Positions 1-13,586 of a stretch of DNA of 64,000 nt are shown here, piece after piece. The translations under genes were made by a program, and so were the position numbers. Numbering within the stretch: the stretch's first letter is position 1; each line of letters opens with the position of its first letter. The notes below the pieces were generated by a model that had not been told where the DNA came from, made no database searches, and worked only from the letters and a program-made list of their open reading frames with translations. This DNA comes from Promerops cafer (taxonomy: Eukaryota > Chordata > Aves > Passeriformes > Nectariniidae), in NCBI GenBank assembly GCA_013398275.1, contig VZSE01006029.1:1250438-1314437 (forward strand). The letters run 5' to 3'.

Positions 1-2120
1 AGACAAATGTTTTATTAATACTTTTTTTGCTAGAGATTACTTTGCAATATAGACTGACTTAGCAGTATAAGGTTACACCTAGTGCAAGCAGGGCAAGTCC
101 TAAATATTACACAACAGCAGCCTGACTCTCGACTCTCCATCATCACTATGTAGACTGGTTGAGGACTCATGATTTTGGCAAGTTTTTACTAGCTCTAGCT
201 GCAGAGACACATAGAAAGGGTGGGATGATTAGGTACTGAATTCTACTGTTAAAGCTTATTGCTCATGTTGACAGCTTGTCCACCTCAAGCCTGCCCTCTG
301 TGCATGGCCACAGTAAAAGGAAACCATTTTGCAGGTGCTCCACTATCAAGCAGAAGACATGCCAGAACATGCCAAACATGTTTTACCACAGAAGTTGTCG
401 ATGGTCAGACTTGAGGATCTTAAAAGTTCTTTTCCAACCTTAATGGTTCTTTGTTTCTGCCATGTAACATCTGAATTTAAACATGTGTGTATTCTCTTTG
501 TGAAGTTATGTCTGTGAAGTTATTCCCAGGCACAGCTATCAAGATACCTAGCGCTTACTAGAGAATTCCTTGGATTAGAGAATATCCAGGAGATTTACCA
601 ACAGTCTTTTCCAACCCCTCTTAAGACAAGGTGATGGCTGCTCATCACCAGGCAAGATAGGGAAGTCACACAGTAAAGTAAGAAAGTGTCAGGATGATAG
701 AATCTCCAGAGAATCTAGTACAATACTTCAACTTCTCCAGTACAGGGGGAATATAGGGGAGCAAACATCTGCACATACTCAACCAAAACAGTAATAATTA
801 AACTGCTATTATTAAATAAATTAGCGTTATAAAAGACTAACCTAACATTTTAGCATATATGCAGGCTGCATTGTTGCTCTTGGGCTTGCCTCCATGTTCC
901 CCACAGCCCCTTTGCTCCACTGTGAAAGCAAAGCAGTTCCTCCAAAACAGTCAAATGCAAACACCCTCCTTCTCTTGGGCACAGCCATGCTTTTAAATTC
1001 AAGGTCCTGAGGGGAAAGACAAAACTGTACTGCCCTGTACATGCAGCCTCCTCCCTTCACCAGCAGAATTCTCTCCATTCAGCTACCGAACGTCAAATGC
1101 ATGGAGATCCATCCTCTCTGAAGGGTAACCTGTTCCTACGTCACATTGTCTTGCTATCACCGTTGTTTATGATGCTCTGGTACCAACTATGATTTCCACT
1201 AAACACCCTGTTCCCTATCCAGAAAAAGAAAATGCAGCAAAACAGTCCTGGCTAATTTGGTGTATTAAGCACTTACGGCCTGCCCACAGTAATAAAATGT
1301 CCTCTAAAACTTTGCTTTTTCTACAGAAGACTAAAGTTGCTCAGAGAACCATTTTCAGAGGGACCTTGAATAGATCATATCTACTCATATCAATAATCTT
1401 TCTGTTATCAAATTTAAATCACAGTGGCATACAGCAAATGGCACCAGGTTTATAACTACAGAGAAAACCAAAGACAAGCACACATGGCACAAGCACTGGT
1501 TCTTCTGACCACAGACAACTGAAAAAGTTCCATCTGTGCTTTCACTGCTGCAAGTAATAGTAGCAGTAATAGCATTACACACCACAAGAGCAAGAGCATT
1601 TCTATTCTGGTACTTTTTCCCCCACCCTTTCTAACACCCAAGAGTTACAGGAAAATTTACTTATCAGGCTATAAATGTAAAAAAAAAAGGGTGATGGGTA
1701 ATATGATACTATATTGTATGTTTACTTGATAAATACATATTATTAAAAAACTAAAAATACAAAGTGTATGTGTTAAGTCAGAAGCAATACTTCTTTTTTG
1801 ATTTGCCAAACCTCTAATAGAATATTCTTTATCTGAATTCAGAAAAAGTACATTTCGTCTTCTTTTAATTTATAATAAAAAAGTTTACTTTAGTCTAAGA
1901 AAGAGAGAATAACTATAGAGAGAAGGGCAGTATGTTTGGGGTCGGTTTTTTCATTAGATTAAGCTGAAGACTTGCAGGCCAGGAAACATTTTTCTCCTGC
2001 CTGCTCTGCAGCACTTAAGGATCAAGTAAATACAAATGAGAGAAATGTCCACCTGTCTGATGAACATCCTGTGAGCTCCAGTCCATTACTTGTAAGGACA
2101 ATACTAATGCTTTTTAACAA

Positions 2121-2475
2121 TGAATCACAGAATCATAGCATATCCTGGGCTGGAAGAGACCCACAAGGATCACCAAAGTCCAACTCCTGGCCCTGCATGG
2201 GACACCCCAAGAGTCACATTACGTCCCTGAAAACATCCAAATGCTTCTCTGTCAGGCCTGGGGCTGTGACCACTTCTTCAGGGAGCCTGTTCCAGTGCTC
2301 AACCACCTCAGGGGAAAAACCTTTTTCCTAATACCCAAACCAAACCTCCCCTGACACAGCTTCATACCAGTCCCTCAGGTCCTCCCATTGGCCACCAGGG
2401 AGAAGAGGATTAATGAGTGCCCCTCCCTACACTTCCCCCTTCATGAGGAAGTTATTGACTGCAAAAGGACCAAAC
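2121..2475 (-). mobile_element. CR1 LINE 3'-end fragment
   Basis: Read on the plus strand this starts with AATCACAGAATCATAGCAT and continues with the CR1-type phrases GGAAGAGACC, CAAAGTCCAACTCC, GAGCCTGTTCCAGTGCTC and TTTTTCCTAATACCCAA. That is the reverse complement of an avian CR1 3' end, so the element lies on the minus strand with its 3' terminus at the low coordinate. It fades near 2475, after the segment reading CTTCATGAGGAAGTTATTGACTGC. It is 5'-truncated and diverged by several indels, so it is an old inactive copy. Confidence 0.85.
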
Positions 2476-5400
2476 TGCAACAGACTGTAAGGAAATCCAC
2501 TAGGAGCAGATGGGCACCATGTGGTTACAACTGCATATTGCCCCAATCTAATTACTTGGCACCATTGCATGCCTCTGTATTTTTTTACAACATGCCTGTG
2601 CCAGAAAGTCCTCAAACTCAACCTTCAGGGTGCCCTGCTTGTACCCTGCTCATGTATGCGCAGCTTAGTGGCCTTTATTCTGGGCTTGTCTTCCAGTCTT
2701 GGGAAGCTTTAGAAAGACACCAGTCACAGCCAGTCCTTTCAGCCTTCCTGATGTAATTCACGCTCTGTTTTGCCATTCTCACCTGCCCCAGGGCAACCTC
2801 TCACCCCTCTTCTGAAGGCACTCTAATGCAAGGGTCTTCAACAGGACTAGCCCACCTCTGAGAATGCCATCTCTCAGACAGCCTAGGGATCACAGCTGCC
2901 CAATAAGCCCTCACTCGTAGATATGACTGAGCTGCTCTTCAGCAACTGAAGAGCACAACATCAAACCTTCATAAAACAGTAAGATACAGCAATCACCAGT
3001 AAAATGTTTTCAAATGTATTTTTAGGCCATTACATTTATTAGTGTATGATGTTTGTTCCAATGCAGTAGGAATACATGTAACTTCTCTATCACTTTCCTG
3101 ACCCCTTCCTTATATACCTAGGAAAACAAAAGCCCAGCATTTTTGTTTTAGAAGTTCCCTACCATCTGCTTCTTGTTAAACATCCATGTTTAAGAAGCCT
3201 GCACATATAAAAAAATATACCAATCACAATTTAATGACAAACATGCATCAGATGACAAGGCTGGTGAAAAGAGGATGCAGTTCATAGAGAGTCTTTACTA
3301 AGAACTTTATCACTTCCCCTATCTGCATGCCCCAAGAAATAACAAGTTTTCCCCAAAGGTATAAATATGTATATCTGTTCTAATAGTTCAAGGAAACCGC
3401 AATGGCCTTAGACGTTAAAGATTTCAACACACGTGAAAAGGACTAGAAATTCTGAGTTTTTACTCTTGTCCATAAAAAGGAGGTCCCACTGAATTCCCAA
3501 GATACTTCCACAATACCAGATTGAGAAAAATTAGCTGAAAGCATTAGAAGAAACACTACCAGCAGAGATAGTACACTTTGGTTTCAGTTTGGAGCTAACA
3601 AATGTTCACTTCAACAATGTTTTATCTCGATGACTGGAAGAGACCCACCAGGCAAATAATGCAATACTCTTTTTCTTCCCTTGCCATCTTCACCCTCTGC
3701 AAGGTAAAGGTGTACAGTATCCACAAGCAAAAGATGAAATCCTTTTCATTCATTACTTGTGCTGATCCCCTTATTTTTTTTAAACTACAACTTGTACTCA
3801 AGTGTTTTCTGCTACGTATTTTAAAAAAACACAGAATTCTCTGATCACATGGACTTCCAATACTGTAAAATACTGAAGTACCACCAAAGAAAAAGTCACT
3901 CTAAACCAATTTTTAATATTATTATTATTTAATGATTCTAATCTTTACATTTGCTAACTTCTTCTGATTAAAAGAGCCTCATCAATTTTCTCCCAAAAGA
4001 CCATATTTGATAAATGTTTTCTGATACCATAAGATAATATCTACAGTATCAAGCTGCCTGTACTGTTTATGTCTACTCCAAATCTCAGTGTTCAATTGCT
4101 GCTGTTTCAATCTCAGAGTAAAGGTGAGGACACTCGGTACTAGGAGATAATTTAAAACTGCATGCAACTTTATGTTCTGACAGTTTAAATGCCATTTCTT
4201 TAATCACAATGAAATACCACATCATGAGAGAAAAAGAAACTCCAAAATCCCACTGCCACCATCACTTTTACTTCTATTAGACATGCCAAATAAGTTGGAA
4301 TTACTTTTCTAACCCATTTTTATCCAATATTAAACTGTTCTTGTCCAGCAGAAATTCAAAACCTTTCTTCAGGCACTGACCAATGCGTCAGCCTGCAAGT
4401 GAAACAGCAAACACACAATGCTTTCTTGAAAAGATTACTTAAAATTCATTGTAACCCTAAGAAAACACTCTGTAAATTATAAACATATTTTAATTTTTTT
4501 AAATTACAGTCTAAATTATTTAAATATTTCAGATACTACAAAACAAAGAATAATTGTTGTTACTAAACAAATTTTACGCCCTATTGCTTAACTTTCTACA
4601 ATAATATCTCTAACCTACGGCATGACTCTTCCCTAGTTACTCTACAACTGCCTCCTCATGCAGTTCACAGGATGGATGAAACTTCTAGATTAAATCAGAT
4701 CTAAATAACTATGACATTATCCTGAAGACAAGACTCATGTTACCTTGGGAAAGACTACGAGGAGTGACGAAAGCAGTGAACGTCAGGAAAGATAAGTTAC
4801 TTCTTCCTACCAGCGTCAACTCATTGTGGTACTTTTTATTTCCTAGATGGGCTTCTGTTTTGTTGGGTTTTGTTTGGTTTTTTTTTCCTTTTCTTTTAAA
4901 ATACATACTCATTTCTTACCAAGAGGGGTTTCCAGCAAAGGACTTGCCATGGACCTTCTTCTTGAAAACTGCTCAACAATGACTGTAAGAAAGCACCTAC
5001 TTGGATAACTACTGGCTTCAGCTTCAGGGCAATACAGCCCAGCATAACACACACAAAAAAGCCCCAAATCCCATTACTATCACTCTTGCCTCAGGCAACT
5101 CCCTATCCCTCTGTCCTGGTTTACTCATATGTAAAATGGAGAATACACACTATAGGAGACTTTAGATGATGAATGAATTAGTGGTTGGTGAAGTTTTTCG
5201 GTATTATGATTAAATTTGCCATTTAAAAAGCTCATTTAGCTATTTTTACAAAGATATGAAGAGACGCACTGTTTGTGGGAAGAGTCCGCCTGGTTCAAGG
5301 GATTCAGTGATATTCATTATTGGGTTTACTGGACATTTTACAGTCAACAAATTATCAGGCCATACCTCAAACAATAAAACCAAAATAATTAAACAGCTAC

Positions 5401-8400
5401 TTCTATCACAGAAGGTTACATACACAGACTACATCCTATTTTATGGGCATGAGGAACATGCAGCGTCACTTTTACTTCAGATCTTTTTAAACTACAGCTT
5501 TCCAGCTTGCCATCATTCCATAAAAACACTTAAATTTTGTGTGTAAAGTAACATAGTTCAATGTTTTCTGTCACTTACTTGGTTCTTCCTTGATACTTAC
5601 TTTCAAAAAGTATATATAAATGTTACAACCAAACCTTTGTGCCAACTGGAGATACAAGGCACACTCCCGATATGGTAACAAACAATTACAGTTTTCCAAT
5701 GCTCTCATCACATCCCTTTTTCAGAGCCACTAATGCTTACAGCAACAAAAATACTGAAAAGCTCTAAGTGTCCCATATTAAGTATGCGGGAAAACAACAA
5801 AAGAAGAGTTAAAAGCTGCTATTGTTCCTCATATACATGCATTTACTAATATATACATATGTATTCAAACATTTAACTTTCAGTGTTTAAATTGTTTCTA
5901 ATGATGTCTGACCCCTCCCAAACTACAGCTGTTTCCACATTCACTTTCCAATATCTTACAAAAAAATCAACACAATCAAAAACCTGCCAAACCAACCCCA
6001 AAACCAGCCTGTAACAGGGGGGAAAAAAAAAATCAACTACATCAAGCCAGTTCTCCCCTGGTCATACGCTCAAGAATTAATTTCTCCCATCCTGTCACGT
6101 AGAAGATACCCAGTCTCAAGTTAAATAACTTCTATGAAGATAAAACATAATGCAAAGACAGATTATTCCTTTTCCCTCTCCTGTGTCTAAATAGGAAAGG
6201 AAAATAACCTGGAAAGAAAGGATTTGTGCAATGGCTTTCTTACATTTTGTTTTCAATACACTCCTAAATAGTTAAGCAGTAGTTCTAAAAAAGTCTGATT
6301 AACCAGCCTTTAAACACCTATGGTTGATCAAGTCACAGAATTCAGAGAGCAAAAGGTACAATATATCTTCAGCAGTGATGCATTTTATACCAATGACAGC
6401 TATATATTATGAGAGAAAAACTACTAAAGGTTTAATGGTGCCAATTAAAGAAGCCAAGAGTTTGCATGGCTCAATGGCTGAGTCATAGACCTTTTCCCCA
6501 TAATAGGTTCCATTATAGTCCTGAGCTCAAGCTGTGGGAAGAGGATTACAGATGAGTAGGAGGAATTAGTATTTTTAAATGTTATTGCCAAGGAAGGTGT
6601 CCTTTAAGCATTACACAGCTGATTGTCTCTCTTAGCAGTAGAGCAGCTTGTGCTTACTCACCATCCTAGTTCTAAATGAGATCCTCGGAACTGTGGACAC
6701 CTCACTTCAAAACACTAACACAGAAATTAAGCCCATCAATGTAGAGCCCTCTCAAATTTAATTAGTATTTCATATGCATTGCCAAACTTGAAATATTTCA
6801 GTACTTGTAATTTTCGTGCCATTCTATTACTCCCAATGTTTTAAAATTCATATATACTTACATAAAACAAGGTAAGACTATGTAGCTGAAGACCAAAATA
6901 GTTTGTACTTAAAGCGCAGGATGTCTGTAAACAACTGGTATGATGTACAATGAGGAAAAGAAAACTAAAATGTTCAAGTGCCTCTCAAGATTGCTTCTAG
7001 TAAACCTAGGGAAGTATTTGTGCCAGAGTACAACATTGCACAAAATTCTGATCATCCACATCAACAACAATTACACATCAGGCACAAGTACAGATTATCA
7101 TGAAGGAGAAGTCCAAAGAGAATTTAACTTACTTTAGACAGATTGCTACTTATCAAAACACTGACAGATCCTAATACAGGAAATGAAAATAATTAAGATG
7201 GATAAAATTTACACCAGAGCAAATTCAGTATGAAATCAGCATCTAATAAATTTAGGACAGTCAGATGCCTGTTCCAGCATTCAAACTGATCTGATTTGGG
7301 TAAGAATTTCAAAAACAGGAATACTGGAAGCAAAAGCCAAGTGCTCTTTCAGCTTGATGAGGTTTAGAAAAGCAGTTCATAAGATGGCAGATGTGACAGC
7401 AGGAAGCTCAACTCAATGGTACCAGACAAGTACTTTGCTTCTAATGACTAGGAACAGTAAAAATCAACAGCAAAATCTTGTTAACATTAAAAAATAAATG
7501 CATTTTAACAAATCCAATTTGGAATATGACAAACATCAAACATACTAGTTCAGAAAATAGTTAAATATGCTTAGGAAAAACATTTATGTTTAATTTTCTA
7601 GGGGAAGAAAGTATCGATTAAGCAAACTAATAGGGCTGGTAAAGCAAGCTCCTGGTCACAGAAATTTTATCTTCAAATTTGAAAAAAGGGTTTGGCTTTT
7701 ACCCAGAAAGCTTTTATAACTACACTGGCCAAAATAGTCAGAAAAAACCCTGTAGTATTACCTGTTTTATAAGCCTTACTTCATACACATCCTTAAGTCA
7801 TCACAGCTATGAATATAATTACTCAGATACCCCAAAGAAAACCTCTGTGATTTCAAAATGTCTGTTTTTATAAAATTTTTTCTTTGGCAAGAAATTGTCT
7901 TTGTATCGTGACTGTCATATAAAATGCAACAGCGCTTTTTAAAATAGAAAGGGCTGCTTATTAAATAAAGATGCCACAGTACCAGTGTTCTTTTGAAATA
8001 ACTTTTCTATTCCCTGGTTTGGACAATTTTCCCCAAACATTGCAGAAGTAATTTTTATTTTCAAGTACTCTAGACAACAGAAACTTGAGAAAAGCAGAAG
8101 TATGCAATTTATTAAATCATTGGTCATCCATAATTTGTTCATTTATGCAGTTACATCATTTAAGTATTATATATTACATATTTATAAGGAGTGGGTTAGT
8201 GCAGGAGGGAGCCAGTAACCAGTTGCTGGGTCTGTGTCTTAACCTGCCAGCAAGAATTTTGCAACTAAAAAGACTCCGAGAGAATTTCACCTCTTTCTAA
8301 TGCTGTGTTGGAAAACTTGTTCTTCCTCAAAAGCTTCCTACACACATCCCTAATACAAGAGATCAGAATTAATGAGGATAAATGAAGGTAGAACAAATTC

Positions 8401-9744
8401 TTCCCTCAGAAAAAGAGGAACCTTTTCCACAGAAATTACCCCATAGCTCCAAGCCCACAAGTCCATGGCCTGCTTTGAGGGCTCTCCAGACCAGTTAATC
8501 AATAATATAAAACCTCTTCTATCCCCACCCATTGGGGCAACTGAGTGGTTTATAGAACTGTTTTGTTTTAGGCTAAGTTTGATGCAAACTGATGTAGAAA
8601 AACTTAGAAGAGACAGAAAGGAGCAAGAGTTTTTATCTTTTACACTTACTAATCTTACACAGCTGATCACTGAAAAAGGAAGACAACCTGCAGATCATAC
8701 TTCAACAACTTACAACCCAAGTTTTCTTGGATATTTATTTTCTCCCCCACAGTGTTTTCTTTGCTTCACTAATGAATACAAGCCTCTACCTCTCCAGGAG
8801 CTACAACTCACAGAACATATTTCTGAGTTAAAAGGAAAATACACTGATCAAGATTTACGTAATGCTGTGTTTTTAACTTGCAAGAAATAAACTGGTGGTT
8901 TTCTAGCATTGAAGCAAGGTAGACATTTTCACATGCACTGCTAGTATGCTATTTATGTACCAGTCCCCGCAGTTCTGCATGAGAATTTTTGATTATCCAA
9001 TTAGACATAGTCAGTAAAAACCCCTAAATGCAGGAAGTCACATACTGAAGCTGCAGAGGTTACATTCTAGATCTATTAGAAGACAAAGTAACACAGAAGA
9101 CAACACCCAAAGGCTCTTTTGAGGACATGTAAATCCACAGAAGAAGTCAAGCTCACACGATAAAGGGTGCAGGAGCTGACAAACAAGCAGTGCTAACTCA
9201 AGGTAGGGCTTCTGTGGCAGGCAGCCCTCAGAGCTCCAAGCAGACGTGGAGGAGCTCGCCCAGGATGGTGGGGGTGGAAGATGAAGGAGGTTTGTGGTCA
9301 CCTCCATAACCCCAGGCGTGTTACCATCTGCATAGTTCCACCCTTTGAAATGGAAACAGTGATCGTGTTTGTGTGACCAACCAACAAATTCCCACTGATT
9401 CAAGTTACACAAAGGTTATCTGATGGAAGAAGTTAACAGATATGGAGGGTACATATCACAGGCTAAGGCCATCTTTTTCTAGGTAGCTTACTAATACTGA
9501 CCTGTCAAACTCGTGTAGCTTTGGCTTCATGCTGACACTTCCCACTACAAATCTTACAGGCCCCCAGAAAAGGCTCAGCTATGTCCAGTTCCCTTCAAAG
9601 CCAAAGGCAAATATAACACATAAAAAATGTAAGACTGGTCTTTCCACAGCCTTTCCAAAAAAGGGGGCACTATACAATCCATAACTTTCAGGTGAAGTGT
9701 GGATACACCATCAGGAGCCAACAGAGAACTCCCTCCTGGAGAGA

Positions 9745-10685
9745 TAATAGAATGGCTTGGGTCAGAAAATACTTTAAAGGCAATCTAGTCCAATCCCTCT
9801 GCAATAAGAAGGGACATCTTCAACTCAACCAGGTAGCCCATTCAACCTGACACTGAACATTTCCAGGGATAGGGCATGTACCACCACCTGCTACATTACT
9901 TCATCACCCTTACCACAAAAAACAAACCAAAACACCTTTCTTATATCTAATATAGACCAGTCCTGTTTCACTTTAAAATCATTACCTCTTGTCCTATCAC
10001 AACAAGACCTGCTAAAACGTCTGTGTGCATGTTTCTTAAAGGCCCCTCAGGTACTGAAGGGCTGCAATAACATCTCTCCAGAGCCTTTTCTTCTCTGGGC
10101 TGAACAACCCCAACTCTCTCAGCCTTTCCTCATAGGAGAGGAATTCCAGACCTCTGATGATCTTCATGTTCTTCTCTGAATTCACTCCGAGAGATCTCTA
10201 TCTTCCTGTGCTGAGGACCCCAGAGCTGGATGCTGCACTCCAGGTGGAGTCTCGTAAGAGCAGAGAAGAACAACAATCACCTCCCTTGACCTGCTGGCCA
10301 CACTGCTTTGGGTGCAGCCCAGGATACAATTGGCCTTCTGTGCTACCAACACATTTTGGCAGGTCACATGCAGTCTTTCATCCACCAGCACCCCCAGGTC
10401 CTTCTCAGCGGGGCTGCTCTCAATCCCTTCAACCCCCAGTCTGTAACTGACACCCTGATGGAAGTGTAACAGCTTGCATTTGGACTTGCTGAACCTCATG
10501 AGGTTCACACAGACCCACTCCTCCAGCTTGTCCAGCTCTCTCTGGATGGCATCCCAGACCTCAGGTACATCAACCTCAACACCCAGCCTGGTGTCATCTA
10601 CAAACTTGCTGAGGGTGCACTTGATCTCCCTGTCAAAGTCATTGACGAGGACATTGAGCAGCCACAATGACTGGTCACAATACAC
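9745..10685 (-). mobile_element. CR1 LINE, 3' half with reverse transcriptase remnant
   Basis: This is a 5'-truncated CR1 on the minus strand, about 0.94 kb long. The low-coordinate end (ATAGAATGGCTTGGGTCAG, then TCTAGTCCAATCCCTCTGC and CATTTCCAGGGATAGGGC) is the reverse complement of the CR1 3' end. Next come the well-known AACCCCAACTCTCTCAGCC and CTCATAGGAGAGGAATTCC phrases, and then the C-terminal part of ORF2. It ends near 10685, just upstream of the VNDFD motif. It is the best-preserved mobile element in the window. Frame damage shows it is inactive. Confidence 0.93.
10182..10685 (-). pseudogene. CR1 ORF2 reverse transcriptase C-terminal remnant (frameshifted)
   Basis: The minus strand holds an open frame whose first ~135 residues are recognisable CR1 reverse transcriptase. 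They include LLNVLVNDFD (family usually LFNIFINDLD), the catalytic-type box KFVDDTRLG (family usually KFADDTKLG), NLMRFSKSKCKLLHF, EKDLGVLVDERL, KANCILGCTQSSVASRSREV. Near 10250-10270 the frame slips: the expected family sequence resumes in another frame as ECSIQLWGPQH, while the open frame carries on with unrelated residues. The endonuclease domain and the N-terminal half of the polymerase are missing because of 5' truncation. In a live element this protein would carry out target-primed reverse transcription; here it is dead coding sequence. Confidence 0.9.
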
Positions 10686-11415
10686 TTTCTGGGACAGGTG
10701 GTCTCTGCACTTTGCTTTACACTGAGATGTACACTATCATTTCAGACACCAGCCTGAGCAGATCCCATCAGAACTGAGATTTATGTTACACCATAGAATT
10801 CTGTTCTGTCAAATTTCCCTCTTCCCCCTTTTTTCTTTCTGTTGTCAAGATCTGCAAGCTTCTAGCAGTTGACATGTAATTCTTCTAATCAACTTCCCAC
10901 ATGCATATTGCTGTTTATCATACGAACCTACTCTCCTTAATCAACTTTCCCAGGCCACATAAAAAGTAGTCTGCAAGGGACTTCAGAGGTTTAACAGACC
11001 ATGGTTTGGAAACATCAGCTTAAAGAAATCTTAACAGATACACATGCGATACAAAACCAGAAGTGATCATGAGTAATCAGCTCTATTTTTCTTTTGGGGT
11101 GGGAAGACAGCAGTTCTCCATATGGCCTTTTCATTGCACTATTTTACTAACTTCAGTATGACAGAGTGGGCTTGAAATCACAGACTTACTAAAAACCCAT
11201 TGATGGTATATTTGCTGCTAAGATCCATTTATGTCAAAGAGCCCAAGATACTTCTCAGACTCTATAGTGACAGCAACAAATGAAAATAGCCTTTGAATAT
11301 GTTAGCTATGGCATGTCACAGGTAGGCCTTTCCCCAACTCCTCTAGTAACTGAACTAAACTAATAATTAAATCAGAATGTGTCATTAGAACTGAAGGGGA
11401 GGATGGAAAACAAAG

Positions 11416-11519
11416 GAAAAAAAGCCCAAACAAAAAAACTCAAAACAAACAAACAAAACCCCCCCAAACACATACACAAAATCAAACAAAAAAAACCAAA
11501 AACAAAACCTCACCAAAAA
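11416..11519. repeat. A/C-rich low-complexity tract (CAAAA-like)
   Basis: About 100 bases made almost entirely of A and C on the plus strand, with imperfect CAAA, CAAAA and ACAAAC units and one run of seven C. It shows no clean period. It encodes a long open frame of K, P, N, T and Q only because A/C-rich DNA lacks stop codons in that phase; it is not a gene. Confidence 0.85.
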
Positions 11520-13147
11520 TCTCACACTTCATTTTCTGCGGACAAACACCTATCTCATTTAGCAGCACCAACTGAGGTTACTCTTAATTTAGATTCTCCA
11601 ACCAGTTTGATTAACATTGTTCTATGAAACACCTTATCTTTAGTGCAAATATCTTTAGTATCCTTGCTCCAGACATTCTTTACACAACCTATAGGTAAAA
11701 TGTAAAAATCCCTATAGGCAAATCTTAAATCAGACATGCCTACAGCAATACCAGGTCTAGATTTGGGGTTATATCATAATGTTATATTACAGCTGGAGAG
11801 CTGTGTCTAAAGTAACACTTTTAACTTACCCCTGACTGCCATAACAGTTTCTGAGTTATTTTTGGGTGTTGCTGTACAGAGCAGCAGGGAACTGCAGAAA
11901 CTCGCCACTGCTGCAGAGTACCTCAAGTACACCCAACAGGAATACTGACAATACTGACACCAAATAACCAACCTGTGTCAGTCAGCCAAAAATTCCCCCA
12001 ATCCAGTCTAATACGCTAGGTACAGCATTATCTGGTTTTCAACAAGTTTTCCTGAAGTATTTCAAAGGAGGCCTGCAGAGAGAAACACACCCAAGCAGTC
12101 TTCCAGAACTACAGGCATGTGTCCCTATGTCCATCTCTGACAATGCTTGCCCCAGTAGACATCTGCAGGATCCCATTAACAGATACAAAAAACAACCATA
12201 ATGCCCAAAGTTTTAGACCAGTTTTAATGACTGTGTATTTCATACACAGTTGTACAAGTAAACTGGGATGTCAACTTTTTAGGGTAAGGTGTCGCTTTAA
12301 ATTCAAACATGCACTGTGTATTATAAGCCTTCCACTATATTTAGCAACAATTGGCTGGTACAGAAAGATTTCTTCCGAAAATAAAATTAAGGACTTCATA
12401 TCATCCAGTGCTCACATGTAAGGAAAATTACAGTATTATCACACTTATCAACATCTTGCAGGGCCAAAAAAGATATGAAGTACCAGAATGCAAGTGGATG
12501 GAGGGCCATCTGGAGAGAAAGGAGATGTAAAAGTAGAGTGGAAAAAACAAGAGTTCATACTGACTACTAGACATTAGCTTTGTTATGAAGCTTGTTATGA
12601 GTCCTCTCTTCTCTTCCAGGAATATCACATCCAAAAATCTGTAGAACTGTTAACTTTTCAGTCACTGTGGTCATATTGTTTTGTTTGTAGGAGTTACAAA
12701 GACATAACAGAATACAATTTAACTAGCATAATTAACGTGGACTAATTTTTTCTGATTCAACCAATTAAATTATTCAACCTGTTGTAAGAAAAGTCTCCTG
12801 TAAGTGGATATACATTCTTTTTTGGAACTCATGTATAACATGAAAATTCCCTCTATGACTAAAATAACAAGAGTTTACATTTAAGAAAATATAAACAAAT
12901 TCATATTTTAATCTGAATATTAAAAAAGTGTAAGTTGAAGCCTAAATAAATGTTTGGCACTTCCTACAATGTTATAACAATATGTCAGTGGTACATTTGA
13001 GTTTGCATACTGAAGAATAAGTGTTGCATTCATGGAGAGAAATACTTGCAATTTTCCAAAATTAAAGGTTAATAATATGCCACAGAAATCTGCCAAGATT
13101 CAGAAATTATGCCTTTAGAAAGTTAAGATTGTGGACTTTCAGTACTT

Positions 13148-13498
13148 AAAGGGGCCTTAAAAAAAGAGGAAGAGCAACTTTTTACACAGGCAGATAGGGA
13201 CAGGGCAAGGGAGAGTTGTTTTAACTAAAATAGAGGATTTAGATTAGATGTTAAGAAATTCTTTCCTCAAGACAGTACAGAGGCACTGAACAGGTTGCAC
13301 AGAGAACTTGTTAATGCCCCACCCATAGAAACGTTCAAGGTCAGGTTGGATGGGGACCTGAGGAACCTGATCTAGTGGGTGGCATCACACCCAGGGTCAA
13401 TCCACTACAGCATCCCTGCTTGTGGTGGGGTGGTTGGAATTAGATCCTCTTTAAGGTCACTTCCAATGCAAGTCATTCTATCAGCCTGTGATTTCTTA
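13148..13498 (+). mobile_element. CR1 LINE 3'-end fragment (plus orientation)
   Basis: This reads in the sense direction of the CR1 3' end: a damaged start around AAGGGGCCTTAAA, then GGGACAGGGCAAGG, GATTTAGATTAGATGTTAAG, AAATTCTTTCCTC, GTTCAAGGTCAGGTTGGATG and GGTCACTTCCAATGCAAG. It ends with CATTCTATCAGCCTGTGATTTC, a degraded form of the tandem ATTCTATG octamers that terminate CR1. Only about 350 bp of the 3' end remain. It is the only young-type CR1 here on the strand opposite to CHD7. Confidence 0.92.
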
Positions 13499-13505
13499 AC
13501 ATTTA

Positions 13506-13586
13506 ACAGCAGCAATCCATGCAATACAAACAGCATTTCTTAACATTTCTTAACATTTCTACAGCAGCAATCCATGCAATACAAAC
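13506..13586. repeat. 55-bp-period direct duplication beside the CR1 3' end
   Basis: A 26-base word beginning ACAGCAGCAATCCATGC and ending AATACAAAC occurs at 13506-13531 and again, identically, at 13561-13586. The spacer holds three tandem CATTTCTTAA-like decamers (around 13534-13560), and a fourth similar unit precedes the first copy at the end of the CR1 (GATTTCTTAACATTT, 13490-13504). This looks like slippage or unequal exchange using the short CR1-end-like decamers. Confidence 0.9.

Noticed and set aside
3602..3660. Possible CR1 tip (GACTGGAAGAGACCCACC)
   Set aside because: Only about 18 bases resemble CR1 and the expected neighbouring phrases are missing; too short to call.
8465..8890. 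141-codon plus-strand open frame
   Set aside because: No family resemblance, no splice or promoter context, and frames of this length are expected by chance in 64 kb of six-frame sequence. It lies inside CHD7 intron 2.
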